Shown here one piece after another: positions 10,382 to 20,534 of a DNA stretch of 30,200 nucleotides (within the stretch, counting starts at the first letter, position 1; each line of letters opens with the position of its first letter). Source of the stretch: Didymodactylos carnosus (taxonomy: Eukaryota > Rotifera > Eurotatoria > Philodinida > Philodinidae); contig CAJNOQ010001580.1 of assembly GCA_905250885.1 (NCBI GenBank), positions 1 through 30,200 of the forward strand, written 5' to 3'. The notes under the pieces were generated by a model. It worked only from the letters and a program-made list of their open reading frames with translations. It ran no database searches and had not been told where the DNA came from. Position numbers and translations under genes: made by a program.

Positions 10382-11743
10382 GGTTCATTTTAATATTTTA
10401 GCCTATACTGTATACTTGAAAAAAAGATCATCTGATTAATGAATAGTAATGACTTTACGTTTTAGCTTTTGTCCTTACTAAACAATTTACTTTATCACTT
10501 GTCGTCTCATTATCTAACTTTAATTAAAATTTCAAAATCTTTCACAAGTCAATAAAATATGGATTAATAATTGATAAAATCCTCAATTGAATCGAAAATC
10601 TACTAAAATATGTTGTTTAGTCTCCTAATTTTCACATACTTACGAATACTTTTAAATGTCTTCTGAATGTTTAGTGTACAGTTTTGAAGTACAAATCTGA
10701 ATTCAGACTACTAGACAAAGCGATTTCATTAGAAAAAACATGGATTTCTAATTTACCAAGTGGAAAAAAATGTTTACGAATAAAAAACCAAAAAACTTTA
10801 CTGCGGCTGTAACTAGACGTATCGGCCAGTAAGCCGTAATTGCGGTATTCTTTGCCTTCTTTTATTGCCCTTCAATACTGATAACGTTATCAAAAGTCTA
10901 ATTTGAGTCCTCTAGTTAAAAAGTAGAAAAGTATTAACAAGTTAAATTAATTTATGTAAACATTTGTGCTGCATCCATCTATTATTTGAAGTTCTGATAG
11001 ATCTTTTTTCCCAGATCTTCTGATTTTGGCAGAAAAATTCTGATTTTTGGAACTTTTTCTGCCTCGTTTCTGCTCTTTTTTGCCCTAAGGTCTACTGATT
11101 TTCTACTTCTTTTTCTCAGTTTTTTCTAAGTTTGAACTTTTATTTTCTGATTTTCGTATTTTGGATCTGGGATCCCTGATCATATATCTTTCGCTTTGCT
11201 GCGAAAACTGAACAAAAGCACTTGACACACTTAGTGAAGAAATCCAAGAATGTGCACAAAAAGAGATATCTTCTTATCTGTTAGATGCCTAATATTACAT
11301 ATACAATAAAAACGATTAACCCTTTTGCTCTTTGAGATCTCCAAGAATTCTCCTAAATTACCAGTTAGCTCAATTCTTATATATCTATTTTCTTAGAGTA
11401 TTAGCAGATCTACGAATCACACGCAAAAATTACAAGTGAGAAGAATACCGATGTGAGAGAATAATACCTACCTAAAAGTTATTATCCCTTATAAATCAGG
11501 CACTGTTCTTTGTTAGTTCTAGTATATTACTACTATTGCGTATCGTTCTATCACTTCTTTACTACTCTTGTAGCAACTGAATGATGCTCACCTGTAATAA
11601 AAAAGCAAGGTGTTATCGTCAAATACTATTATTTATACTGTCTATATAGATTCTGTAGATTTTTACACTTGAATTATAAAGAAAGACGGATTAGTGCATC
11701 GCGTACGTATAAAGCAATACCTGAATGCACGAGAAAAAATTAC
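10382..11743. other. Intergenic region with a weak T-rich inverted-repeat element
   Basis: No gene is seen. About 11000-11181 begins GATCTTTTTTCCCAGATC and ends GATCTGGGATCCCTGATC, which are imperfect inverted ends around a T-rich interior of repeated TTTTCTGATTTT words. This may be a MITE of about 180 bp. Near 11590-11730 the minus strand has two acceptor-like sites (TTTTTTATTACAG and TCGTGCATTCAG) that could belong to 3' exons of the membrane-protein gene at 14193-14633. Confidence 0.35.
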
Positions 11744-11933
11744 CTGAGTAAGGTCGAAAAGCTAAAACGCCGAAAGTTAGTAGTAAAAATGGCGAAAATA
11801 GAAATGGTGAAAATAGAAATAAAAGGTAACGGAAACTGTAAATCAGTAAGTCGAATAAGATCTTTTGTCACAAAATTTGCCGGATGGTTAACGAAGATAA
11901 TAATGCTTTTTAGTTCATTCATTTCCACTTAAG

Positions 11934-12360
11934 CCGCTTGTATTGCATAAGCGCACGCATGTGCCGCACGTGGTCGCGCATGTATTCATTAGATCCGCCA
12001 ATAACCTCTAGCAAAATATTAACTTAGTTTTAGGGCTTTCACCATGCACAGAAATTCTCGGTAACGATACATCGAAGAAACAAATTTTTTTTTTGATCTA
12101 TAGATAACACCTAAAGCTAGGAGTTGACAGAGTCCGAGTTTCAAATTATGCTTTCATTTTTTGTAGAAACGAGGATTTCTAAAAACCTTCCGAACATAAA
12201 TTTTTCGGACTTCCAAGTTCTATCAAGCACCAGAAATCAGTAAATGAGAAATGCAAAAATCGGGCTCTGTCAACTTCTAAGCATAGGTGTTTACTGCAAA
12301 ACAAAAAGAACCCGATCTCGCTATCATTGACCTGGAATAAGAATTGTTGTACGTGGTTAG
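11934..12360. mobile_element. Insertion in the left arm of the foldback
   Basis: In the right arm CTTAAG is followed directly (on the complementary reading) by TTAGTGTATATTC. In the left arm 427 bp intervene between CTTAAG and TTAGTATATATTTC. Inside lies a hairpin: 12106-12141 is the inverted copy of 12257-12292 (AACACCTAAAGCTAGGAG facing AACACCTATGCTTAGAAG), both running into GTTGACAGAG. No clear terminal inverted repeats or target duplication were found for the full 427 bp, so the mobile unit may be just the roughly 190-bp hairpin. Confidence 0.5.
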
Positions 12361-13431
12361 TTAGTATATATTTCAGCTTCTCTAGTTTGATGCTCTTTAT
12401 TCTAAGTTTATGTGTCTGAAGTGATCAAACTACTGCACTTTCCTAAATAATGCTGCTCACCTTCACTTCACACAGCTCATTTTTAATTGAGATCACTATT
12501 TTCCATTCACTCTCATTTTGCGCTTCCCGCTCTGCACAGTGAGCATTTTTCTATAGAGCAGGCGGACATATGCTGTAGAACTGGTATGAAAGCCTTTAAA
12601 CATGTTTTTCTATTGGTTTTCGAATATGCTCTTTCTAATGATGAGATTTTCAGAGCTCAGAAGTAATTCCTTGTAGATTTTCTAGAGACCGGATCTCTGG
12701 AAAACCCATAAAAAATATTTTTACATTTCGAAAACCTCACTATTGGAGAGATCATATTCGAAAGCCTATAAAAAATGTGTTTATACACTTGCGTACTATT
12801 GCTAAAATAAATATCGAACTTCCTAAGCAAAGTTTGCTGCGGACAGGCTTTCAACTGTACAATTCAGTTTGACCGAAAATATTTCTGCAGAAAAATTAAA
12901 AAGCTATATATCATTCGACGTAGTTTTTCACGGTGATTCCGAATATGACTTTATGTTATGGAAAAAGTGCCCTTATGGGGGAGAAAAGGGCGAATTACCT
13001 CGAAAACCCTATGGGTTTTTGTAAAATCAATAACTCGACGATAAAAGACGAGATCATCATAAATACACGATAGGCTGAGGAACATTTTCATATAATTAGA
13101 AGTTCTGTTCAGGCTTAGCGCTTTTTAGCGCTGTCACTGCACTGAGGCTGTCTCATGTCGGACCGTAGTGATCTAGACTACTACCACTCGATAGCGCTTT
13201 TCAAGGACTACATTTACTGCTCTTCGAATTCAAAAAAGCTCACTTATCGATTTTTGCTCAAATTTCCGCCTGAATGCCCACTGTGCCCTGTAATGTTTCT
13301 TTGATGTTAATTTTTATGTTACACATTTTATCAAAAAAGTGATCTGAATTAAGAAGCCTCGAATGTTATGATATGTGTGAGGTGAGGATGAGAAGCATTA
13401 TTTAGAAAGTGCAGTAGTTTGATCACTTCAG

Positions 13432-13733
13432 ACCGTCAACCGACATTTGAGCGACTCGGACATTAGACACTTTTCAATATGACTTTCTGCCGATCAGGAA
13501 AGTCGAATGATTATTCACTTCGATAACGATTAATAACGATGATGAGAACAATCTTTTTGTCGTCCGATTATGAACTAAATTATTTGGAGATCTGTAGAGG
13601 GTGAGGCTGTGTGGGGTGAGGGGTGAGGGTAAGCAGCTATAAGTGATGCGCTTCGGTCAATTGTTGGAGTCCTTCAATACGGTCGCTCAAATGCAGGTCG
13701 CTCAAATGTCGGTCGCTCAAACGTCGGTTAATC
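13432..13733. mobile_element. 302-bp TIR element with CTTCAG target duplication
   Basis: This interrupts the right arm of the larger foldback. The empty site is preserved in the left arm (CTTCAGACACATAAAC, read on the minus strand near 12410-12425). The filled site has CTTCAG on both sides (13426-13431 and 13734-13739). The ends are inverted: CAACCGACATTTGAGCGAC on the left against TAACCGACGTTTGAGCGAC on the right. The right end repeats the 15-bp unit ATTTGAGCGACCGAC about three times. It is non-coding. The comparison of empty and filled sites makes this the best-supported insertion in the window. Confidence 0.8.
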
Positions 13734-14192
13734 CTTCAGGAACATAAACTTAGAATAAAGGCATCAAACTAGAGAAGCTAGAATATACACTAACTTAAGT
13801 GGAAATGAATGAACTAAAAAGCATTATTATCTTCGTTAACCATCCGGCAAATTTTGTGACAAAAGATCTTATTCGACTTACTGATTTACAGTTTCCGTTA
13901 CCTTTTATTTCTATTTTCGCCATTTTTACTTTCGCCGTTTTAACTTTCGGCATTTTAGTTTTTCACCCTTACTTAGACATACCTAGTAGAAAGAAGATAA
14001 CAGAGCAACAAAGAATAAAAATATTACAAATTATACAGACACAGTTAAGTGATGTGCCAAACGTTTTTATTTTATTTAGTTCAATAGAAGAGAAGAACGA
14101 TTGCGATGTATGAACTTAATATTAAACTCTTCGCATTAGTATTAGTTACAATTATAGAATTTTCATATATTTTAGTATAAAATTAGACTAAC

Positions 14193-14633
14193 CTTTGAAG
14201 CTCATCAAACCTATCATTTTCTCTCAAATAGATATCCATCAAGCCACGAATGAATAGTTGAACAATTATAAAAATCAACATTGTCACTCCTTCAAACTGT
14301 AAGATAAAATAGGCTGTGTATACATGTTTACGTCAGAAGAATGATAATCAAATCAGATACCTACTATCGAATATAAATGCATCTGATGAATTTTCAGTGC
14401 AGTAATCGAGACAGACAAATACTGTGTCTCGATCAATGCCGTGAATATAGCGACCATTAAAAACATAATCAAGACGAAATGAAAAAAATCTGGAAGTAGA
14501 ATAAAGGAACAATCTCGATCTGTAACTACATGATCGTGATAAAAGAAGCAAGTCGTTTCGGAACCATACCGTCATTGCTACACCAAAATATGTGGGTAAT
14601 AAGAGAAAAGATTGGCGCCAGGAGAAAAATGAT
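14193..14633 (-). CDS. Multi-pass membrane protein, partial, three or more short exons
   Basis: Three exons join in frame on the minus strand. 14570-14633 encodes IIFLLAPIFSLITHIFWCSN and D. 14365-14519 encodes RDCSFILLPDFFHFVLIM, then FLMVAIFTALIE and SVSITALKIHQMHLYSI. 14193-14296 encodes FEGVTMLIFIIVQLFIRGLM, then DIYLRENDRFDELQ. The introns are 50 bp (GTATGG...TTACAG) and 68 bp (GTAGGT...TTACAG), typical sizes for this window. The product has at least three hydrophobic helices. A possible upstream exon at about 14735-14783 encodes ILVVIWLFILLCIS. The last exon ends at a GTTAGT donor, and the next exon may lie beyond the foldback element, near 11660-11730. I do not recognise the family. 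A longer open frame in another phase (14348-14575) competes but does not splice onward cleanly. Confidence 0.4.
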
Positions 14634-15553
14634 CTTCAGTGAGATTTATTCATTCCATTAAGTGCTATTTGTTCTTAGTAATAGTGTATAGGTGTAAGTT
14701 TCGAGTATATTTTTTATTATAGGATGCATATAACTGAGATAGATATACATAAAAGAATGAAAAGCCAAATAACCACCAATATTCTAAAAAAAGAACATAG
14801 TAACACACACATACAATAAAATGAGTGAGATACACATTCATACAAAAAAAATGACTGACAACTGACTAAAAAAGAGAGAGAGAGAGAGAAGAAAAATTAA
14901 CGCATGCTTATAGAAACAAAAAGTAACTTTGATTAATATTTTAACAAAACAAACAAAAATAATAATAGACAACAATATTGCAAACGTTTTTTTGCGTATT
15001 GTAAACGAGCAAACTAGTAAAAGTAGATTTGTTCATTTGATTATTTGGATTTCAATATAAATACGAAAAAATAAGTTTATACAAAATTCAAAANTTTTTT
15101 TGCGTATTGTAAACGAGCAAACTAGTAAAAGTAGATTTGTTCATTTGATTATTTGGATTTCAATATAAATACGAAAAAATAAGTTTATACAAAATTCAAA
15201 AAACTAACTACTTCATCTTATGATAATGATGAGGGTTAAGTAAAATTACATGCAGACTGAAAATAAAAAAATTCGGCTTATCTGAACAACGACCATTTTT
15301 CTTCATTTAAAAATTCTCTTGGTTTTGATACATTACGTACAACGAGTAGAGAAGAAAAAAACAGAGCAAGAAAAAGAAACAAATCTATTTACAAAATGAA
15401 AATGACGCAAAAGCGTTTCCAGAAACAAAAAGTGCGCAAACATGCAAAAAAAGATTAAAAAAAGAAACAAGATTGTCTTTAATTAATAAACATTGAAAAT
15501 AAATAAAGTTACACTAACACGTGCAACGACTACCAGTTAAATACGAAATGACG
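14634..15553. other. ARNT 3' flank, microsatellite and probable gap artefact
   Basis: This is mostly A-rich sequence downstream of the ARNT stop, likely including its 3' UTR. It has a GA microsatellite at about 14874-14889. The only undetermined base in the window (N) is at 15094. It is flanked by 14987-15093 and 15095-15201, which look identical over 107 bp. Confidence 0.6.
14987..15201. repeat. Two identical 107-bp copies flanking an N (assembly join)
   Basis: Both copies start TTTTTTTGCGTATTGTAAAC and end ACAAAATTCAAA, with no difference found by eye. The single N between them is what a scaffolder leaves when two contig ends that really overlap are not merged. The true sequence probably has one copy. 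A genuine recent tandem duplication is the alternative. Confidence 0.75.
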
Positions 15554-17948
15554 TTAAACTTGCTCATATGGCTGATACATCATTGGTAATGCATTCACAT
15601 CATAGTCAGATGTATTTGATGTAACAACAACGTTATTTGTTCCCACATTTGTTTGTGTCTCATAATGTGTACGCATCATATCAAGCTCTGTTGTATCACT
15701 GGGTGTTGTATTTGTCCAACTGGTTGTGTCTGCCCACATTCCACCACCATTGTTACTTGCGTATGTACGATTATTGTAAGTTACATCATTATAACCATCA
15801 GAAGATGGTGTAGCTGTTGTCGTCCATCGTGTCGGATTAACAACAATTGCTCCTCGACCAGTCCTAGTCGATGAATATGAATCATAATTTGTTGTTGAAT
15901 ACGGTGTTTGGGGTTCACTACTACTACCATTTGATAAAATATTCAATGGATTAGCAATTACAGACGTAGCAATAGCCGAAGTCGTTGTTGTGGATGGTAA
16001 GGATAGTAGCGGTTTATTTGATGTAAAAGTGAATATAACAAATTCAATTTCATCTGTACACGGATTACAAAATGCATAAGTTGAACATTTTAAAACGATA
16101 TAATCACTGTTTGATGGATCTGCCGTATTTACAACTGGCGATAATTGAACTCGACATGAAATTGTTGATGTTGCCGCAGATGTGGGTGTTGGGACATTTT
16201 TTAATGCAATAGCTCGTTTAAATAAATCTTGTATTTTTGAACGATCATCTAGATGTATTAATTCAAATATACATTTGTGCAATAATTCATGAGGTTTATA
16301 ACCAATTATTTGTTGACAACGTTGATCAATAAATAATATTTCAGCTGTCTCACGATTACAACGGCATGTAAATTCGGTATGTAAATTACAGTTACTTGTT
16401 GAATTTAAATCATTTATATTTGGTGAACATGAATTTTGAATACGAGCAATAGCTACAAAGGCTGGAAAACCAGAATTTCCAGTTGATGTAGAAGAAGATA
16501 ACGATGTTGAATTGCTTTCGCCATTTAAATTTCTTATGTAACCACTAACATGAACAACTTCATATAAATGGCCATCTTGTGATGGTCCTAATGATGGACG
16601 ATGGCGTCGTCGTAATATGCATGGATTAATGACGTAAGATGCTTGATGAGGATCAACTGAATTGCTACCACCAAGACGAAGACGACAAATAAATGAACGT
16701 TTGCAACTAACTAAAAATAAAAAATTGACTTTCACATATCAGGTTGGAACAACTAACTGCAAGGGAGACATTTTTTCTATTTCTTCATTAATCGAAACAA
16801 TAGAATAGTTTAGTTTATAGAATAATATTAATCAAAATACTATACCTAATCGTGCTCCAGTCGAATGTATGTCTTTTTTAACCGTGCCTGTTTTTAAATC
16901 CAATACTCTTCCACCACCACTAGAATTTCCATTTGTTGTATCATTTTGTTGTTGTAAATTTAACTGTTCTCGTACTTTTTCAATATCATCTGGATGAATA
17001 AAATCATAAAATAAACGTGTATACCATTCTTGACATGTATACGATAAAATATATTGTATAGCATCACTAACATAAATAATACGTGCATTGTCACAATGTA
17101 ATGCAAATAAAAATGCCTGAAAGTTTAAAAACTCATTTTGTTTAAAGATTATAGAATTATTTGAAAGTTATACTTACATCACACGATTCAATCATTAAAT
17201 ATTTTAATTCTTGATCATTTAAAAACGATGGTTTATGTAAATCGTGTTGTTGTCCATTATTTAGATGATGTTGAGGATGAAGTGATTGAATTGTACTTGG
17301 TGAATTTGTACGTAACGACTTCATAAATTGTGCGGCCATTCTTAAAATTGTTAATTTATCTGGTTTGCGTGCTAAATTTGAACATGACGGTACCATGTCA
17401 CATAATTCAGCAAAATATGTGGCCATTTTAACTCGACGACGCCGTTCAATTTCACAGTGGTTTTCTCTCGCTTGCTTTTCTTTATCTTCTTCTCCGCCGC
17501 CGCCACCCCCGCTACTCGTACCACCGCTCATCCCACCAGTTATTGCTGTTGAACGACGAGATAGTGTTGGAATATCGAGACAACAATTATTGTCGAGAAG
17601 ATCATCATCTTCTTCGTCATCTAATGTACCTGTTGATTTTCGTTTCATGGAAGTTTTAGGTTTATTTTCGACAATTTGTTGTTGTTTTTTCTTATATTTT
17701 CGTTGTGAATCGATTGATGATGCTGTTGATGACACGGAAGAGGTAGATGATGAATAGTCAGCTGGAGTGGGATAAAATGGTAACGGTGGTTGATGTTGTA
17801 GTGGCTGTTGTTGTGGATAATAATTATGGTGATTCGTTATTGAGGAAGCATAAAGCGGCGAATTTAGATAAGGATGAATTAACGCTGTATTGTTAGTAAT
17901 AGATTGGTTTGAAACACCACTGGCACTCGCATAGGCCACTGCAGACAT
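15554..17948 (-). CDS. ARNT: ARNT (HIF-1 beta/Tango) bHLH-PAS transcription factor, three exons
   Basis: Exons are 17178-17948, 16846-17116 and 15554-16710, with introns of 61 bp (GTAAGT...TTTCAG) and 135 bp (GTATAG...TTTTAG). The product is about 732 residues. Order: a Gln/Ser-rich start; basic KYKKK/KRK clusters (84-104), a likely nuclear signal; an acidic run; a Gly run; bHLH at 161-213 with the basic contact region [13 protein letters not shown] and helix 2 [22 protein letters not shown] from about 245 ([12 protein letters not shown]), with [12 protein letters not shown]; then RSFICRLR and SVDP; PAS-B at about 456-580 ([17 protein letters not shown]); and a Ser/Thr/Asn-rich tail. ELCDMVPSC and ARKPDKLT favour ARNT over BMAL/Cycle. 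In other animals ARNT dimerises with HIF-alpha, AhR, Sim or Trachealess on E-box-like sites. The start is the first Met after an in-frame TAG; TTTTTAG just upstream could be the acceptor of a 5' UTR intron. Confidence 0.93.
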
Positions 17949-18282
17949 AAGAAGGTCACTAAAAATACAAACAATCTAGTAGATTGACTGCTAAAATTCT
18001 TAGAGGTATCAAGAATGATGAACTATATATCTGTCAAAGAGTCACGATGGTTACAGGCCGAACAAGACGAGCTATGACGTAAATTTTTTTCCGCTGAGAA
18101 GTTGAAGAATATTGCTCACCTGTATTATATTTTTGAGATAAACTGAACCGATTTTGAACAAAACAATATATGCTTATCTAAAACAAATATCATTACTTGA
18201 ATTAAGAGCTATATTTCTGGTTTAAAGTAATCAGCCACAAATATTTTGCTTCAGAGAACTAAATAGAAACACTGAACATGGC

Positions 18283-18326
18283 ACGACATTGGAAGGATGG
18301 CATATGCGTCATCCTTCCAATGTCGT
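18283..18326. repeat. 44-bp near-perfect palindrome
   Basis: ACGACATTGGAAGGATG (18283-18299) is the exact inverted copy of CATCCTTCCAATGTCGT (18310-18326), with the 10-bp loop GCATATGCGT. It lies about 10 bp outside the periodic end of the foldback at 18333-20114. It could be a relic hairpin terminus, a tiny MITE or a cruciform site. No transcript context is evident. Confidence 0.85.
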
Positions 18327-18332
18327 GAAGGA

Positions 18333-20114
18333 TGAGTGCGCTGCATTTTAGTACGTCTCATCAGGGTGCGTTCTCATTTGAGCACATTCTCATTTAAGTG
18401 CATCTTGTTTTAGCGCGTCTTATTTGGGTTATAATTACACCATTCATTCTTGAAAATATTTTGAAACTTCTGAACCATTTCTATCATCACTGTTTGCTAT
18501 TAATTTTTAGTGGCTGGTAATCTTTTTATTTTAATTTCAAAAATAATCTAGCTTACAATATTTTCGAAAAGTTTCATCGTTAATATACTCTTGTTGCAAA
18601 CCGATATTTTGAAGATTACGGTATGATGTGTGATTGAAATCGAAAGGTTTATCTTACTTGAACTTTGAACTTGTAAGAAATTTTCTTCTGTGGACAACTT
18701 TCTGTATTTATCCGGAATAACAAGATTTTGTAACGTCGATGGTTCATTTTTATTTCCTTTATGTCGAGACTTTTCAAACTCGGTAATGCAGCTGCTATTT
18801 GTGGATCAGTGGTAGCTTGACTAGATGGTTGAAAAGCAGCGTATGGAAGTTGATTCTGATATTCTTTTGCATATCAGCAACAATTTTTTCAATAGCCAGT
18901 TTTTCTGGATCTGAGCCGTGCGAATGTGAGGTTCCTTTAAAAAGAAGTGCGTTTTACAGATTTAAACTTCTTTGTCATAGTAATAAGAATTTCCACCCAA
19001 ATCTGCTTTGGTATAATCTCTAAGAGTATTAGGATGGCCAGGACACTCAAAACAGAAGATTAGACGGTGTAAAAAGAAACGGTGACTGCTATACGAGTTC
19101 TGTTCTGATCGCCGTAAACCAGCAGCTGAATTTCAAGGATCTAGTTATAGAATTGAACGATTCCATCAAAAGGAATCGATCTCATGTCAATGTCGAGAAT
19201 TTGGTTGTCCTGTCCATCCTAACACTCTTAAGAGTCATTGCACGGAAAGAACGACCGATTTCCTTGTGCGATGCTCAATCGATGTTCGAACTTTTGGCTC
19301 AGATTCCTATGTGTGGTAGGGGCAATACATTTAGGAAGATTTCCAACATTTGTTGACTAGATAATACTTCCTTTTGGACTTATAGATTCGGCCTTCGCAG
19401 AGTGCTTGTTTGAGTCAGAAAAAACTATATAACTCTATATCGAATGCACATATGGTTTTGGGTACGGGTAGTATTCGACCTAGACTACTTATGCTGCAAG
19501 CACGAGCTCTGGCTCTGTTGCGTAGACCGAATTTGAGGGCTGCAAAATGCAGTTTTCTATACATGTTGTTTTTAGCAGTTTTTAGGGCTTTTACAAAAAA
19601 TGCTATAAGTTCAAAAGGAAATATTATCTAGTCAAAAAATGTTGGGAATCTTCCTAAATGTGTTGCCCCTACCACGGATCCACAAATAGCAGCTGCATTA
19701 CCGAGTTTGAAAAGTCTCGACATAAAGGAAATAAAAATGAACCATCGACGTTACAAAATCTTGTTATTCCGGATAAATACAGAAAGTTGTCCACAGAAGA
19801 AAATTTCTTACAAGTTCAAAGTTCAAGTAAGATAAACCTTTCGATTTCAATCACACATCATACCGTAATCTTCAAAATATCGGTTTGCAACAAGAGTATA
19901 TTAACGATGAAACTTTTCGAAAATATTGTAAGCTAGATTATTTTTGAAATTAAAATAAAAAGATTACCAGCCACTAAAAATTAATAGCAAACAGTGATGA
20001 TAGAAATGGTTCAGAAGTTTCAAAATATTTTCAAGAATGAATGGTGTAATTATAACCCAAATAAGACGCGCTAAAACAAGATGCACTTAAATGAGACGCA
20101 TTCAAGTAAAGTTC
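18333..20114. mobile_element. Mutator/FLYWCH-derived foldback with periodic 15-bp ends
   Basis: The left arm (about 18385-18815, continued at 19313-19386) is the inverted copy of 19598-20100. The outer ends are runs of a degenerate 15-16-bp unit near GTCTCATTTAAGTGC: about six at the left (18333-18430) and four at the right (about 20050-20114). The arms carry protein-coding relics: DPQIAAALPSLKSLDIKEIK and NEPSTLQNLVIPDKYRKLST, then EENFLQV, readable on the plus strand at about 19677-19815 and inverted in the left arm. These resemble the segment after the FLYWCH finger in Mutator-like element proteins; this is recalled family knowledge, not a search. The loop is about 19387-19597. Confidence 0.6.
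18816..19312 (-). pseudogene. FLYWCH-like zinc-finger remnant inside the left arm
   Basis: This 497-bp block is absent from the right arm and is bounded by GTGGTAG on both sides (18809-18815, 19313-19319). On the minus strand it reads DYTKADLGGNSYYYDKEV, a stop, ICKTHFFLKEP, then in another frame SHSHGSDPEKLAIEKIVADM, and QLPYAAFQPSSQATT leading straight into the arm's DPQIAAALPSLK. The Tyr/Lys/Gly-YY...CK...H spacing followed by DPEK is what a FLYWCH finger and its tail look like. Because the reading continues into the arm, the block may be original gene sequence lost from the right arm, not a later insertion. Several frameshifts and stops make it dead. The inner part also shows a diverged inverted pair (19020-19060 against 19190-19235). 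Confidence 0.4.
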
Positions 20115-20203
20115 TCCCGAAAACATTCTTATTTAAAAGTTCAGTTCCAATAACTTGTGTCTCACATATAACATGATATACTCTGCTAACAGAATTTTCT
20201 CAG

Positions 20204-20534
20204 GGGAAAGTTCATGATGCGTGTTTAGAAATTCTGGATGTGAACAGAGGTTCTGAAAGACTGTATGAAACGAACGGAAGTCAGATCCGTGTTCAATATC
20301 AGAATCTATCCATAATCAAGTAAATTTCAAAAAAAAATCGAGGTGACACTTAAAAAGGGCTGCCTTATGAATGAGAACAGGTTTCGTTCGCAGTTACGAG
20401 GAATGTCTGTAGTAGATTATGATTACTTTGTAAAATCCGTACTAGCTGAAATACGGCCTTTGCATAGATGTTCAACTAGTAAGATAAAGAAACGATTGCG
20501 CAATACTAATTATGTATATCCATTGATTCTATGA
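20204..20534 (+). pseudogene. Unrecognised gene fragment, two frames, plus strand
   Basis: A CTAAC branch-like site and TTTTCTCAG at 20195-20203 are followed by 39 open codons (GKVHDACLEILDVNRG, then SERLYETNGSQIRVQY and QNLSIIK) to TAA at 20321. A +1 frame then runs through IEVTLKKGCLMNENRFR and MSVVDYDYFVKSVLAEIRPL to TGA at 20532. A run of nine A at about 20330 is a likely frameshift site. The residues look protein-like, but I recognise no family. It lies just outside the right end of the Mutator-like foldback, so it may be host exon debris. Confidence 0.3.

Larger units (their letters stand above)
11744..13976. mobile_element. 2.2-kb foldback element with periodic ends and nested insertions
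   Basis: The outer arms are 11744-11933 and about 13797-13976. They continue inward as 12361-12500 against about 13340-13431 plus 13734-13797. The extreme ends are CTGAGTAAGG and CCTTACTTAG. Just inside them are tandem copies of a unit near GGCGAAAATAGAAAT, about 15 bp each. The left arm is interrupted by 11934-12360 and the right arm by 13432-13733. The frames starting MEMNELKSIIIFVNHP on both strands are the two arms and are not a gene. No clear target-site duplication flanks the whole. The interior also holds diverged copies of a CGAAAGCCTATAAAAAATGT-like unit near 12585-12790. Confidence 0.7.

Noticed and set aside
11669..11932. Opposed ORFs at 11669-11932 and the related 13799-14113 ORF
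   Set aside because: These are the two arms of the foldback read on different strands; coding similarity is explained by the inverted repeat.
14348..14575. 75-codon minus-strand frame beginning MTVWFRNDLL
   Set aside because: Competes with the exon model at 14365-14519; it can splice onward only by a less natural acceptor and is less membrane-like than the alternative frame.
17365..17757. 130-codon plus-strand ORF and 15653-15874 ORF
   Set aside because: Antisense to the ARNT bHLH exon and its Ser/Thr-rich tail; composition mirrors the sense codons.
18005..18080. Short plus-strand reading SRWLQAEQDEL, reminiscent of copia-type polymerase starts
   Set aside because: Only about 25 codons before a stop and no further polymerase motifs nearby.
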